Assembly (NCBI RefSeq): GCF_001570625.1 | Contig: NZ_BBQT01000013.1 | Span: 1 to 64,000, forward strand | Length of the DNA stretch: 64,000 nucleotides | Source of the DNA: Syntrophomonas wolfei subsp. methylbutyratica | Lineage (GTDB): Bacteria > Bacillota > Syntrophomonadia > Syntrophomonadales > Syntrophomonadaceae | Direction of reading: 5' to 3' | In this document: positions 26,235-34,305 of the stretch, in pieces | How the letters are laid out: each line of letters starts with the position of its first letter | How positions within the stretch are numbered: position 1 is the first letter of the stretch | The notes under the pieces: generated by a model | What the model was told of the DNA's origin: nothing | Seen by the model: only the letters and a program-made list of their open reading frames with translations | Database searches by the model: none | Translations under genes and position numbers: made by a program

Positions 26235-26567
26235 GTGAACAAATCGGAACTGGTTAAATCTCTGGCTGAAAAAGCGGAAATCACCCAAAAAGATGCTGCA
26301 AAAGTTTTGGATGCATTGGTCGACAGTATTCAGCAAGCCCTGGCCGGTGGAGACAAAGTGCAGATTATTGGCTTCGGTAGTTTTGAGGTCCGTGACCGTA
26401 AGGAAAGAAAAGTCATTAGCCCGGCAACGGGAAAAGAAATCACGGTTCCTGCTACCAAAGTTCCAGCATTTAAACCCGGCAAATCACTTAAAGAAGCAGT
26501 AGCTGTTAAGAAGAAAGCCGCCCCGGCAAAGGCCGGCGGCAAGAAAAAGACAGCCAAGAAGAAATAA
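26235..26567 (+). CDS. hup: HU-family DNA-binding protein with basic tail
   Basis: A 110-residue histone-like protein. The first 90 residues are a normal HU domain (NKSELVKSLAEKAEITQKDA, then VQIIGFGSFEVRDRKERK and PATKVPAFKPGKSLKEAV). It is followed by an unusual C-terminal lysine-alanine tail (KKKAAPAKAGGKKKTAKKK) that resembles histone H1 and should add non-specific DNA binding. GTG start at 26235 with AAAGGGAGGAC upstream. It is monocistronic, with its own terminator at 26621. Confidence 0.94.
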   Translation: MNKSELVKSLAEKAEITQKDAAKVLDALVDSIQQALAGGDKVQIIGFGSFEVRDRKERKVISPATGKEITVPATKVPAFKPGKSLKEAVAVKKKAAPAKAGGKKKTAKKK

Positions 26568-26620
26568 GTTGCACAGATATACGTAGATGTAATGAATAAA
26601 GATAAATATCCGGAAGAATA

Positions 26621-26647
26621 AAGAGGCATATAAATATGCCTCTTTTT
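26621..26647 (+). terminator. Terminator of the HU gene
   Basis: AGAGGCATAT and ATATGCCTCT form a perfect 10-bp stem with a two-base spacer at the tip, then TTTTCC. Confidence 0.85.
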
Positions 26648-26691
26648 CCTGGGTAAGTTTATCCTCTCTTACCCCTCACTTTTTGATTAAA

Positions 26692-27091
26692 AAAGTAAGT
26701 AAATCTATAAGCGGAGTTCTGTATTAGATAGTCATCTATCTGGGATAACAGTCGCCTGCTACCTCTAGCGACCTAACCCGGGAACAAGACGGGCCGCCTC
26801 ATTGTTCCCCTATTCGGTCTTGCTCCAGGTGGGGTTTGCCGAGCCATTCAGTCGCCTGAACGCTGGTGAGCTCTTACCTCACCTTTCCACCCTTGCCGAA
26901 AACGGAGACCAGAACCCGGAATTTCCATCTTCCGACATCCGTCTTCCGCTCTGGTCTCCATTTCCGGCGGTTTCTTTCTGTGGCACTTTCCTTGGGGTCA
27001 CCCCCACTGGATGTTATCCAGCACCCTGCCCTGCGGAGCTCCGACTTTCCTCAGGCAATAAATGCCTGCGACTATCTGATTTACTTACTTT
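26692..27091 (-). ncRNA. rnpB: RNase P RNA
   Basis: Read on the minus strand this is a bacterial type A RNase P RNA of about 400 bases. Conserved blocks include GAGGAAAGTCGGAGCTCCGC after the 5' end, GGGTGACCCCAAGGAAAGTG then CCACAGAAA, GGTAAGAGCTCACCAGCG, and the 3' part with CCCGGGTTAGGTCGCTAG. P1 is AAGTAAGTAAATC pairing with GATTTACTTACTT, after which TTTTTTAAT gives termination. The P12 helix (GGAGACCAGA/TCTGGTCTCC) carries a 36-base apical insert made of a GGAAGACGGA-type repeat. Exact ends are estimated from P1. Confidence 0.95.
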
Positions 27092-27112
27092 ATCTGCAAA
27101 ACTGCAAGGTTT

Positions 27113-27141
27113 ATTATAATAGCTGTAGGGCTAATTGTAAA
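27113..27141 (-). promoter_or_regulatory. Promoter of the RNase P RNA gene
   Basis: On the minus strand TTTACA (27141-27136) and TATAAT (27118-27113) are 17 bases apart. The start point would be close to 27106, some 15 bases before P1, so a short leader may be trimmed. Confidence 0.85.
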
Positions 27142-27333
27142 GTTCCCACGAAATTGCGGAGAATTTGAAAAAACTTTTTTAAAAAGCAGGAAATACTTAT
27201 TCTTTATAGAATAATTTTAGATAGATCAAAACGGGGAGTAACGAATAATAAGGTCAAATATTTTGTTTCCTTGTGTTACTCAGCTTAAAGTATTAAAATA
27301 TTAGGTAAAAGAAAATTAAGAGGAGGTGAAAAG

Positions 27334-27660
27334 GTGTTAGCAATATTTGGATCAGCGGGCGCAGGACACGGAATTTGGGCGAATCCCCTGGTAGTACTTG
27401 CAATAGTAGTAGTTTCCATCTATATTTTCTTGAAATTCTGTAGTTGGGCAAAAAGTAAACAGCTATCAGCCGGAGTCAAGAAATGGGTATTCATTATTAC
27501 CGGTTTGGGTCTGGTAGTGTTTAATGTATTATATGCCAGAGGCAATGCAATGGTCCACGAAAGTGGTGATTGGAGCGGAGCTACCACCGCATTATTAGCG
27601 TCTTTGGTATGGGTTTTCATTTTCGCTTATGCCTTGATGACGGAGACTAAAGCGGAATAA
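27334..27660 (+). CDS. Small membrane protein of unknown function
   Basis: A 108-residue protein that I do not recognise. It has three likely membrane helices: PLVVLAIVVVSIYIFLKFCS around residues 18-40, KKWVFIITGLGLVVFNVLY around 50-68, and TTALLASLVWVFIFAYALM near the C-terminus. A histidine sits in the N-terminal loop (GAGHGIW) and another in MVHESGDWSG between helices 2 and 3. GTG start at 27334 behind AGAGGAGGTG. It is transcribed alone and ends with a strong terminator. Confidence 0.75.
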   Translation: MLAIFGSAGAGHGIWANPLVVLAIVVVSIYIFLKFCSWAKSKQLSAGVKKWVFIITGLGLVVFNVLYARGNAMVHESGDWSGATTALLASLVWVFIFAYALMTETKAE

Positions 27661-27673
27661 TAAAAGGATGGAT

Positions 27674-27700
27674 AGGCGGCTGAGGGCCGCCTTTTTCTTT
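27674..27700 (+). terminator. Terminator of the small membrane protein gene
   Basis: AGGCGGC and GCCGCCT make a 7-bp GC-rich stem followed by TTTTTCTTTT. Confidence 0.9.
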
Positions 27701-27710
27701 TATCTAAGTA

Positions 27711-28030
27711 TGATTCCGCTGCAAAAAGTAATAATTATGCATTTGCTTGCATAAATATTCCGCTCCAGCGTCCTTAATAGCGACCGCAGGGAGCATCAGT
27801 TGTGCCCGACAGGGCGCTACGCATGAGCAACACCTACGGCTTGTCTCGCGGCTCAAGGGGTACCGCGCCAATCTCCCGTCCATGGGAGGTGGCGCTCCCG
27901 CGACATCCTGTCGCTCGCCCCCTTTCGCCTGCTCGTCTTCGCCGGGTGTTGCATCCATGCTTCGCCAACGCTCGCTTTGCATATTTATGCAACCCTTATG
28001 CAACAAAAAGGGGTTTTTGCAGTAGAACCA
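27711..28030 (-). repeat. Repeat family A, complete inverted copy
   Basis: This 320-base copy is in the opposite orientation to the others. Its ends are TGATTCCGCTGCAAAAA and TTTTTGCAGTAGAACCA. AGTA directly flanks both sides (27707-27710 and 28031-28034), the clearest sign of a 4-bp target duplication. It includes an extra segment with CATCAGTTGTGCCCGACAGG that is absent from the shorter copies but shared with 35450-35480. Confidence 0.88.
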
Positions 28031-28078
28031 AGTATCAAAGTGTAACGGCAATTCTTATGGATGGTGGGTGTCTGACTG

Positions 28079-29914
28079 ATGGCGGAAAGGATAAAAATCA
28101 CATTAAAATGCCCTGACAGGCCGCCTATGGAGTTTTGGACCCTGACAGGTAAAAACCTCTGGGATAGCATAATGACGAGCGGAATGGCCGCCACGGGGGC
28201 CTGTGGCGGTAAAGGAAATTGTGGGCAGTGCAAGGTCAGGCTGGAAGGAGAGATTAATGAAATCAGCGATAGCGAACGGCAGCATCTCCTTCCGGAAGAA
28301 TTAAGAACCGGCACCCGGCTGGCTTGTTTTTGCCGGGTTAAAGCGCCCTTAACGGTTTATCTTGATCCTCTGGCCCTGGCTATACAGGATCAAGCCTGGC
28401 TAAAGAGCGATTCCCCTGTAGCTTTTTCCGCTCCGGTGAAGAATCGCCAGATACTGATTCCGGGAATGGAGAAGGATTCTCCGGTTCCGCTTCTTACCCG
28501 CCTGGCCCGGGCCTTGCCCGGCATAAAGTTGGAATTGAGCGTTGACAATTTAAACCGGCTGGCACAAATCGACCGTATTGGGAGACCGGCCTTGGAACTG
28601 CAGGCCCTGGTATTTAAGGAGCAGGCAGTAAAATATATCGGGCGCAAAAAAGAAAAGGCCTGCGGCCTGGCCCTGGATATAGGCAGTACCAGCCTTTTTG
28701 CCGCCATGTTAAATCTGGAGGACGGGGAGCATTTGGCCATTTCCACCAAACCCAACATGCAGAGGGTATACGGTGCAGACATACTATCCCGTGTGCTTCA
28801 CTGTCTGGAAAATCCGGATGGTTTGGAACGATTGCAGCAGATACTGCTGAATAACCTGTCCAGTATGATTGAGGAAATGCTGGAAGAGACCGGAACTTCA
28901 CCGGAGCATATATACTACCTGGTATTGGTGGGCAACCCGGTTATGCTGCACTTTTTACTCGGGTTAAATCCGGCAGGATTTGCCCAGGCACCATATGCCG
29001 GTATTTTTTGTGATGAATTCACTTACCCGGCAGCCGCTCTGGGGCTTCCGGTAAACCCGGAGGCGGAGATCCTGCTCCTTCCTCAAGTAGGGGGCTTTGT
29101 GGGCGCGGATACCGTGGCCGCTGTTTTAAGCCTGCCCGACTGGCGGAGCAGCAGTTTTTTACTGGTCGATATCGGCACCAACGGCGAAGTTGTAGTGGGA
29201 AACCGGGGAAAACTATGGGCGGCTTCAGCTGCTGCCGGTCCTGCTTTTGAAGGTGGCGGAATAAGCAGTGGAATGATTGCTGGAGATGGCGCTATCGACA
29301 AGATATGCCTTAACCCGGAAGGGGGACTGGAATACAATCTTATTGGAGATAGCCCGGCCCGGGGGCTGTGCGGTTCGGCTATTATTGATATAACAGCCTG
29401 CCTGTGCCAGGGAGCTTACATAGATAGTTGCGGTATAATCACTGAGCTGGCCAGGGAGAAACTGAGAGTACGCCAGGGGGAAAGGGGAGCAGAAATAATC
29501 CTGGTAGAAGAAAACGAATCTTTCCGGGGTGCTCCGGTAGTCTTTAATCAGGAGGATATAAGGCAGGTGCAGCTGGCCAAGGCAGCCTTAAGGACAGCTA
29601 TTGATGTATTGATGGAAGAGGCGGGATTAGAGTATAAGAAGCTGGAAAGGGTTTACCTGGCCGGGGCTTTTGGCAATTACCTGAATCCCCATAATGCGGT
29701 TGATATAGGCATGATTCCCCCGATAAAAACGGACACAATAAGGAATATTGGTAATGCCGCTGCTGCCGGAGCTATTGCGGCATTATTATCCCCGGATAAA
29801 CAGCGGGAAGCCCGCGAAATAAAGGAACAAGTACGTTATGTGGAACTCGCCCTATATCCCGATTTCCAGTCCCTCTACCTCAATAAATTGAATTTTGACC
29901 CGACTGCAAAATAG
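28079..29914 (+). CDS. ASKHA ATPase with N-terminal 2Fe-2S ferredoxin domain (RACE-like)
   Basis: A 611-residue protein with two parts. Residues 1-100 are a plant-type ferredoxin domain with CGGKGNCGQCKVRL and a later cysteine in RLACFCRV. The rest is the DUF4445/ASKHA ATPase: ALDIGSTSLFAAML, the linker around 130-190, LVDIGTNGEVVVGN, GLCGSAIIDITACL and VYLAGAFGNYLNP. The architecture is that of reductive activators of corrinoid-dependent methyl-transfer enzymes (RamA/RACE family). No corrinoid protein or methyltransferase adjoins. ATG 28079 is only loosely served by a GGTGGGTG site. Confidence 0.88.
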   Translation: MAERIKITLKCPDRPPMEFWTLTGKNLWDSIMTSGMAATGACGGKGNCGQCKVRLEGEINEISDSERQHLLPEELRTGTRLACFCRVKAPLTVYLDPLALAIQDQAWLKSDSPVAFSAPVKNRQILIPGMEKDSPVPLLTRLARALPGIKLELSVDNLNRLAQIDRIGRPALELQALVFKEQAVKYIGRKKEKACGLALDIGSTSLFAAMLNLEDGEHLAISTKPNMQRVYGADILSRVLHCLENPDGLERLQQILLNNLSSMIEEMLEETGTSPEHIYYLVLVGNPVMLHFLLGLNPAGFAQAPYAGIFCDEFTYPAAALGLPVNPEAEILLLPQVGGFVGADTVAAVLSLPDWRSSSFLLVDIGTNGEVVVGNRGKLWAASAAAGPAFEGGGISSGMIAGDGAIDKICLNPEGGLEYNLIGDSPARGLCGSAIIDITACLCQGAYIDSCGIITELAREKLRVRQGERGAEIILVEENESFRGAPVVFNQEDIRQVQLAKAALRTAIDVLMEEAGLEYKKLERVYLAGAFGNYLNPHNAVDIGMIPPIKTDTIRNIGNAAAAGAIAALLSPDKQREAREIKEQVRYVELALYPDFQSLYLNKLNFDPTAK

Positions 29915-30006
29915 CCTTTTGATAGAAGCATATTAATATTTTTAGAGGAATTTCAATAATTTCTCAGAATTATTAAAGAATTAGAGATAAATAAGGGGGT
30001 AGAAAA

Positions 30007-30765
30007 GTGGAATATCAGAATATCATTTTTAGCAAAGAAAACAAGATCGGAATAGTTCAGATTAACCGCCCGGAATTCATGAATGCCTTGACCATGGAAT
30101 TGCTGGCAGAACTGGCCCATGTCTTTGAGGAGATGGAAAAAGACGAAGAGATTAATGCCGTAGTGCTAACCGGGGTAGAGAAAGCCTTTTCCGCCGGTTT
30201 CGACATGCCCAGCGTGATGAGCCTGGGAGAGAACAAAAGCGCAGGCCTGAAGATAATCGAAGAATCCTTTTTGAACATACTCAAGTTCCCCCTGCCGGTC
30301 ATTGCCGCGGTCAGCGGCCCGGCTCTGGCTGCCGGCTTCGACCTGATGGTTATGGCTGACATCCGGGTAATGTCGGAAACAGCCAAAGTAGGGCAACCGG
30401 AAATACGCTGGGCCCTGACACCCTTAAGCGATCCCCTGTGGAAAATAATCGGTATGGGCCGGGCCAAGGAAGTTACCATGACCGGACGGATTTATGGGGC
30501 CGAGGAAGCCAGGGAAATGGGCCTGGCCAATTATGTTTATCCCCGGGAAAGCTATCTGGAAGAAGCCAAAAAACTGGCGGGGCGCATTGCCGCATTTGAA
30601 CGAGAAGCCTTAAAAGCCAACAAGGAGCAGACCAACCGGGTACCGGGAATGGAAGTACAGTCCGCCATTCGCACCCAGCTCTGGACTTTCCGCAATTTCG
30701 TTGGTAGTGAGGCCATGTGCAGCCGGATGCAAGCCTTTTTGGAAAGCAACAAGAACAAAGGCTAG
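30007..30765 (+). CDS. Enoyl-CoA hydratase/isomerase family protein
   Basis: A 252-residue crotonase-fold protein acting on an acyl-CoA. It has INRPEFMNALTMELLAEL, the oxyanion-hole segment KAFSAGFDMPSV and the second loop VSGPALAAGFDLMVMADIRV. The glutamates of true hydratases are not both obvious (QPEIRWALTPLSD in the second position), so the reaction may be isomerisation or another crotonase reaction. GTG at 30007 follows AAGGGGGTAG. It is 19 bases upstream of an SDR gene, a pairing that fits acyl-CoA or beta-oxidation chemistry. Confidence 0.88.
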   Translation: MEYQNIIFSKENKIGIVQINRPEFMNALTMELLAELAHVFEEMEKDEEINAVVLTGVEKAFSAGFDMPSVMSLGENKSAGLKIIEESFLNILKFPLPVIAAVSGPALAAGFDLMVMADIRVMSETAKVGQPEIRWALTPLSDPLWKIIGMGRAKEVTMTGRIYGAEEAREMGLANYVYPRESYLEEAKKLAGRIAAFEREALKANKEQTNRVPGMEVQSAIRTQLWTFRNFVGSEAMCSRMQAFLESNKNKG

Positions 30766-30784
30766 GCAGAGAGGGGGAGAAGAG

Positions 30785-31543
30785 ATGAAGCTGAAAGGGA
30801 AAGTAGCTGTAATTACCGGAGGAGGTACCGGTATTGGAAGAGCAGCAGCTATTGCTCTGGCCGGTGAGGGAGCCCGGGTGGCAGTCATGGGGCGGCGGCC
30901 CGGACCATTGAATGAAACCGTGGACATAATCAGGGAAGCAGGAGGGGAAGGGCTGGCCATTCCTTCTGATGTTACTGTAATCGAGGATATTGAAAAGGCC
31001 CGGGATAAAGTACGGGAGACTTATGGCCGCCTGGACATCCTGGTAAACAATGCCGGCTCGGCCTTGTTCAAACCTTTTATGAAAACCAGTCTGGAGGATT
31101 TCGACCGGATTTACCAGGTTGACCTGCGCAGCGTTTTTGCGGTTTCCCAGCAAATGCTGCCCTTGATGCTCGAAGGCGGCGAAGGAAGCATAATAAATAT
31201 ATCTTCCATATTGGGAGTACTGGGGGGGAAAAGCAGCAGCGCCTATTGTGCCATGAAAGGCGGAGTAGTGCAGCTTACCCGGGCCCTGGCTGCCGAGCTG
31301 GGACCGGAGGTACGGGTTAACTGCCTCTGCCCGTCCCATATAATCACACCCATGATGGAAGATGAATTGAGCCGCATAGAAACCAAAGGAAAGATGGATA
31401 AGTTGACCAAAATGTTTCCTATGAAAAGGCTGGCTTATCCCGAAGATATGACCGGGAGCATTCTGTTTTATGCCTCAGATGATTCCAAATGGCTCACCGG
31501 CAATATTCTTATGATCGATGGCGGGCTGTCCTGCTACATATGA
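30785..31543 (+). CDS. Short-chain dehydrogenase/reductase
   Basis: A 252-residue classical SDR, FabG-like. The NAD(P) motif is ITGGGTGIGRAAAIALAGEG, then LDILVNNAGSALF, the serine in NISSILGVLG and the catalytic YCAMKGG (YxxxK). The C-terminus ends GNILMIDGGLSCYI. AVMGRRPG after strand 2 has basic residues in the position that often favours NADP(H). ATG 30785 has GAGGGGGAGAAG upstream; the frame is open 28 codons earlier, but only within the end of the preceding gene. Likely works with the upstream crotonase on a hydroxy- or ketoacyl intermediate. Confidence 0.9.
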   Translation: MKLKGKVAVITGGGTGIGRAAAIALAGEGARVAVMGRRPGPLNETVDIIREAGGEGLAIPSDVTVIEDIEKARDKVRETYGRLDILVNNAGSALFKPFMKTSLEDFDRIYQVDLRSVFAVSQQMLPLMLEGGEGSIINISSILGVLGGKSSSAYCAMKGGVVQLTRALAAELGPEVRVNCLCPSHIITPMMEDELSRIETKGKMDKLTKMFPMKRLAYPEDMTGSILFYASDDSKWLTGNILMIDGGLSCYI

Positions 31544-31550
31544 ACATGAA

Positions 31551-31604
31551 CAGGCAAGGGGACGGTTCTTTTGCCTGCCAGAGCCGTCCCTTGTCCCGCG
31601 AGGT
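31551..31604. repeat. Family C hairpin after the SDR gene
   Basis: AGGCAAGGGGACGGTTCTTT on one side and AGCCGTCCCTTGTCC on the other form an imperfect long stem eight bases after the SDR stop. It probably acts as terminator. Confidence 0.6.
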
Positions 31605-31715
31605 GACAGTTCTCAACTATCGGGTAATAGTAGAAAGTTAGCCTTAGTCATAACCACGCGCAATAATTTTAGATTGCCCGAAGAATGAAGTCGCTGGGTG
31701 ACAAAAGGACCGTCC

Positions 31716-31868
31716 GAGACCACTGAAAAAGTATCATAAATATCATCCTGAGGAGCTGCAGGCGACGAAGGATCTCTTTTGGAAGTCCGTAATATTGGGA
31801 CTTTAGCTAACGAGATTCTTCGCTATCGCTCAGAATGACACGCAAAAGAGCACTTTTTCAGCAGTCTC
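31716..31868. mobile_element. 153-bp foldback element (family B, MITE-like), copy 1
   Basis: The element starts GAGACCACTGAAAAAGT and ends ACTTTTTCAGCAGTCTC, inverted ends of 17 bases with two mismatches. It is flanked on both sides by GGACCGTCC (31707-31715 and 31869-31877), a 9-base target duplication inside a family C hairpin. By eye it is base-for-base identical to the copy at 59238. The inner arms ATCCTGAGGAG/GCTCAGAATGA and GAAGGATCTC/GAGATTCTTC also pair. It encodes no protein, so a transposase would have to act in trans. Confidence 0.92.
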
Positions 31869-31882
31869 GGACCGTCCCCTTG

Positions 31883-33178
31883 TCACCTCATTTTATTTAT
31901 TATAAGCCCGGTAATTAATTTAGGGTAAAAATAGGTTGACTTCTGGGGCATCTTGTCTCGGGCCTGAGCTACGGCAATTATTTCTTCCACCCGGGTGGGG
32001 TTGAGAAGAAAGCCCAATTGGTAATTGCGGTTGTCGATCTGTTCCATTAACCACTCTTCACTGCGAGTGTAAGCCAGGTTTTCCTGACTGCGGCGCTTTT
32101 GCTCGTTAATGCCCAGCAATTGATCCAGAATAATGTTATCCAGCAATGCAACGTCCAGTTTTTCCCAGGCAGCTGACTTGTTGTCTGGAAGCAATTTACT
32201 GGCCTGTTCAGGATTCTTAAGCTCCAAAAAGAAGATGTCTTTGCCGCTGTACATGCCAAAAACTCTATGCTTTTTGCCTTTGCTTTCCAGTTCCTGCATG
32301 AAAGCGCCGATATTCTTATCTTTATATAGCTCTATTTCAAATAAGTCGGCCAGGCGATTCATAAAAGCGTCCAATTTGAAGCCCGGGATATTCCCTACCA
32401 GCCGGTGAGTGGGGAGAACTACCAGCCCTTCATCGAAAACATTGACCAGGGTAGCCATTACATAATCATAACCTTGCAGCCCTTGTTCCTTCATTTCGTG
32501 GTAGTATTCCAGAGCAGTTTCATAACGATGGTGTCCATCAGCGATATAAACCGGGCGGTCAGCAAGCAAAGCCACGATCCGCTCAATTAGCTCTTCATTT
32601 TTTATCACCCAGATTTTATGAGTCTCACCAGCCTCATCGATTATATTGATATCGGGAGCCTGCTCTTTGACTTCCGCGAGCAGAAGCTGCTCTGCTTCTT
32701 TTTGCTCATCTGAGTATAGCCCAAAAATGGAACTGAAATTGGAATTGGTGGCCCTCATTAATTGCAAGCGGTCTGCCTTTGGTTTGGACAGGGTTTCCTC
32801 ATGGGGCAGAATATTGCCCTTTTCATAAGGTTCCAGTTTAAGGCCACAAACAAAGCCGGTTCTGACGACCTTTTCTCCCCGGAAATTAAATTCTTGTTGG
32901 TAGAGATACAGGGCCGCCTTCTCCTCCGCCAGCAGGGTTTGGTCCTCCTGCCATTTTTCCAGGTATTGTGCTGCTCTGGTATAGCGGTTATTGGAACTGC
33001 TATCTTGAGGAAATATGAGTCCCAGTTCCAGGCGGATTACATTGGCGGGATTTTCTGCATAATATCGGGCTTGAGCCGATTCATCTATAATATCATACGG
33101 TGGGGTGACTACCGAAGCCAGGTTGCTAATTTTTTCGGGATTATAACGGAGTCCCCTAAATGGGATTATATCTGCCAT
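31883..33178 (-). CDS. DUF1015 family protein
   Basis: A 431-residue soluble protein covering the whole DUF1015 (COG4198) family: IPFRGLRYNPEKI at the start, VVTPPYDIID, then LGLIFP, and central YIADGHHRYETALEYYHEMK, followed by VLPTHRLV. The biochemical function of the family is poorly known; the conserved HHR motif suggests catalysis or nucleotide binding, and some members act on serine phosphorylation in archaea. ATG at 33178 has AAGGAGG twelve bases upstream. It stands alone. Its 3' end abuts the family B/C repeat region. Confidence 0.9.
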   Translation of the reverse strand: MADIIPFRGLRYNPEKISNLASVVTPPYDIIDESAQARYYAENPANVIRLELGLIFPQDSSSNNRYTRAAQYLEKWQEDQTLLAEEKAALYLYQQEFNFRGEKVVRTGFVCGLKLEPYEKGNILPHEETLSKPKADRLQLMRATNSNFSSIFGLYSDEQKEAEQLLLAEVKEQAPDINIIDEAGETHKIWVIKNEELIERIVALLADRPVYIADGHHRYETALEYYHEMKEQGLQGYDYVMATLVNVFDEGLVVLPTHRLVGNIPGFKLDAFMNRLADLFEIELYKDKNIGAFMQELESKGKKHRVFGMYSGKDIFFLELKNPEQASKLLPDNKSAAWEKLDVALLDNIILDQLLGINEQKRRSQENLAYTRSEEWLMEQIDNRNYQLGFLLNPTRVEEIIAVAQARDKMPQKSTYFYPKLITGLIINKMR

Positions 33179-33406
33179 TTATGAAATAAACCTCCTTCTT
33201 TACTTCCCTTGACAGCTAAAATTGTAGTATATGCATTAACTTAATGCAATTCCTTTTTACCGGACTTTCTACGCTTGAGCTTTGTTTTAACATCTTAGCG
33301 TGAGAGATAGGCATATTTCCAGCGGTATTTCTTGATTTTTGCAGTACATAGTGTTTAAATGAATTACTGAGGAAACTCTTTAAGGAATTCTATCGGAGGA
33401 CGGGAA

Positions 33407-34177
33407 ATGTTGCTTGATTATCATATTCATGCATTGGCCCACGGGGAATACGATTATAGCGAATCCTGGCTCCGGCTTTTTGCGGAAAATGCTCGCCGGA
33501 AAAGACTTGCGGAAATCGGATTCAGCGAACATGATGAATACCTGCCTCGAATTAAACCGGACAAGCTTAAAAGGCTTCAGGAAGACTTCCCGGAGCTTAA
33601 AATTAAATTAGGACTGGAAGTTGATTATCATCCCGGACGGGAAGGAGAAATCCAGCGAATGCTGGTCAACTCGAATTTTGATTATGATTACATAATTGGC
33701 TCGGTGCATTTCATCGATGGGTGGGGTTTCGACCATCCCGATTTTAAAGACCAGTTTGCCACCCGGGACATCGATGATATCTATGCTGATTATTTTACTT
33801 TGCTAAACCAGGCGGTAAAGTCGCGCCTTTTCGATATAGTCGGTCATCTGGATTTAATAAAAATCTGGGGACACCGTCCGCTTAAAAAACCCATTTCAGC
33901 CTATGTTGAACCGGTTTTAAATACTATTAAAGCGGCGGGAATGGTAGTAGAGATAAACAGTAGCGGTTTGCGTAAAGCGGTGGGGGAAATATACCCGGCA
34001 CGGCAAATCCTGGAACTGATGCTGGCCCTTAACATACCCATAACGCTGGGTTCTGATGCCCACCACCCCTCGCAATTGGGAGAAGGCCTGGAGGAAGCAG
34101 CCGGCCTGGCCCAGGAGGTGGGTTACAGGCAGCTGGTCACATTTTCCGGCCGCAAGAGGCAGCTGGTAGAGATTTGA
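33407..34177 (+). CDS. PHP-family histidinol phosphatase-like
   Basis: A 256-residue PHP-domain metal phosphoesterase. The fold is marked by LLDYHIHALAHGEYDYSE at the N-terminus, FSEHDEYL, GLEVDYHPG, IGSVHFIDGWGFDHP, IVGHLDLIKIWG and a C-terminal GSDAHHPSQLG, which together provide three metal sites. It resembles HisK-type histidinol-phosphate phosphatase, the most probable activity. No other his gene adjoins, so another phosphoester substrate remains possible. ATG 33407 follows CGGAGGACGGG. Confidence 0.85.
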   Translation: MLLDYHIHALAHGEYDYSESWLRLFAENARRKRLAEIGFSEHDEYLPRIKPDKLKRLQEDFPELKIKLGLEVDYHPGREGEIQRMLVNSNFDYDYIIGSVHFIDGWGFDHPDFKDQFATRDIDDIYADYFTLLNQAVKSRLFDIVGHLDLIKIWGHRPLKKPISAYVEPVLNTIKAAGMVVEINSSGLRKAVGEIYPARQILELMLALNIPITLGSDAHHPSQLGEGLEEAAGLAQEVGYRQLVTFSGRKRQLVEI

Positions 34178-34191
34178 TACTAAATGAAAAA

Positions 34192-34285
34192 TGACTCTAC
34201 TGCAAGCCGCAGGTGTTGCCCATGCATAGATTGCGAGCGGTATATTTATACAAGAATAATATTTTTACTTTTTGCAGTAACACCA
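34192..34285 (+). repeat. Repeat family A, internally deleted copy
   Basis: Only 94 bases, with TGACTCTACTGCAAGCC and TTTTTGCAGTAACACCA at the ends. The left end jumps straight to AAGCCGCAGGTGTTGCCCAT, so about 180 bases are missing. The upstream region 33185-33406 was checked and shows nothing clear. Confidence 0.85.
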
Positions 34286-34305
34286 AATGCAAGTAGGAGT
34301 GAATC

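Noticed and set aside
26802-27168. Overlapping plus-strand open frames of about 100 residues
   Set aside because: They lie antisense to the RNase P RNA gene, whose conserved blocks and P1 pairing explain the sequence.
27704-28116. Open frames of about 90-115 residues within repeat family A
   Set aside because: The same peptide fragments appear wherever the repeat occurs, in changing frames and with deletions; no sign of protein-level conservation.
29895-29915. Family A left end at the stop of the corrinoid-activator-like gene
   Set aside because: Only GACTGCAAAA matches and no other part of the repeat follows, so chance is likely.
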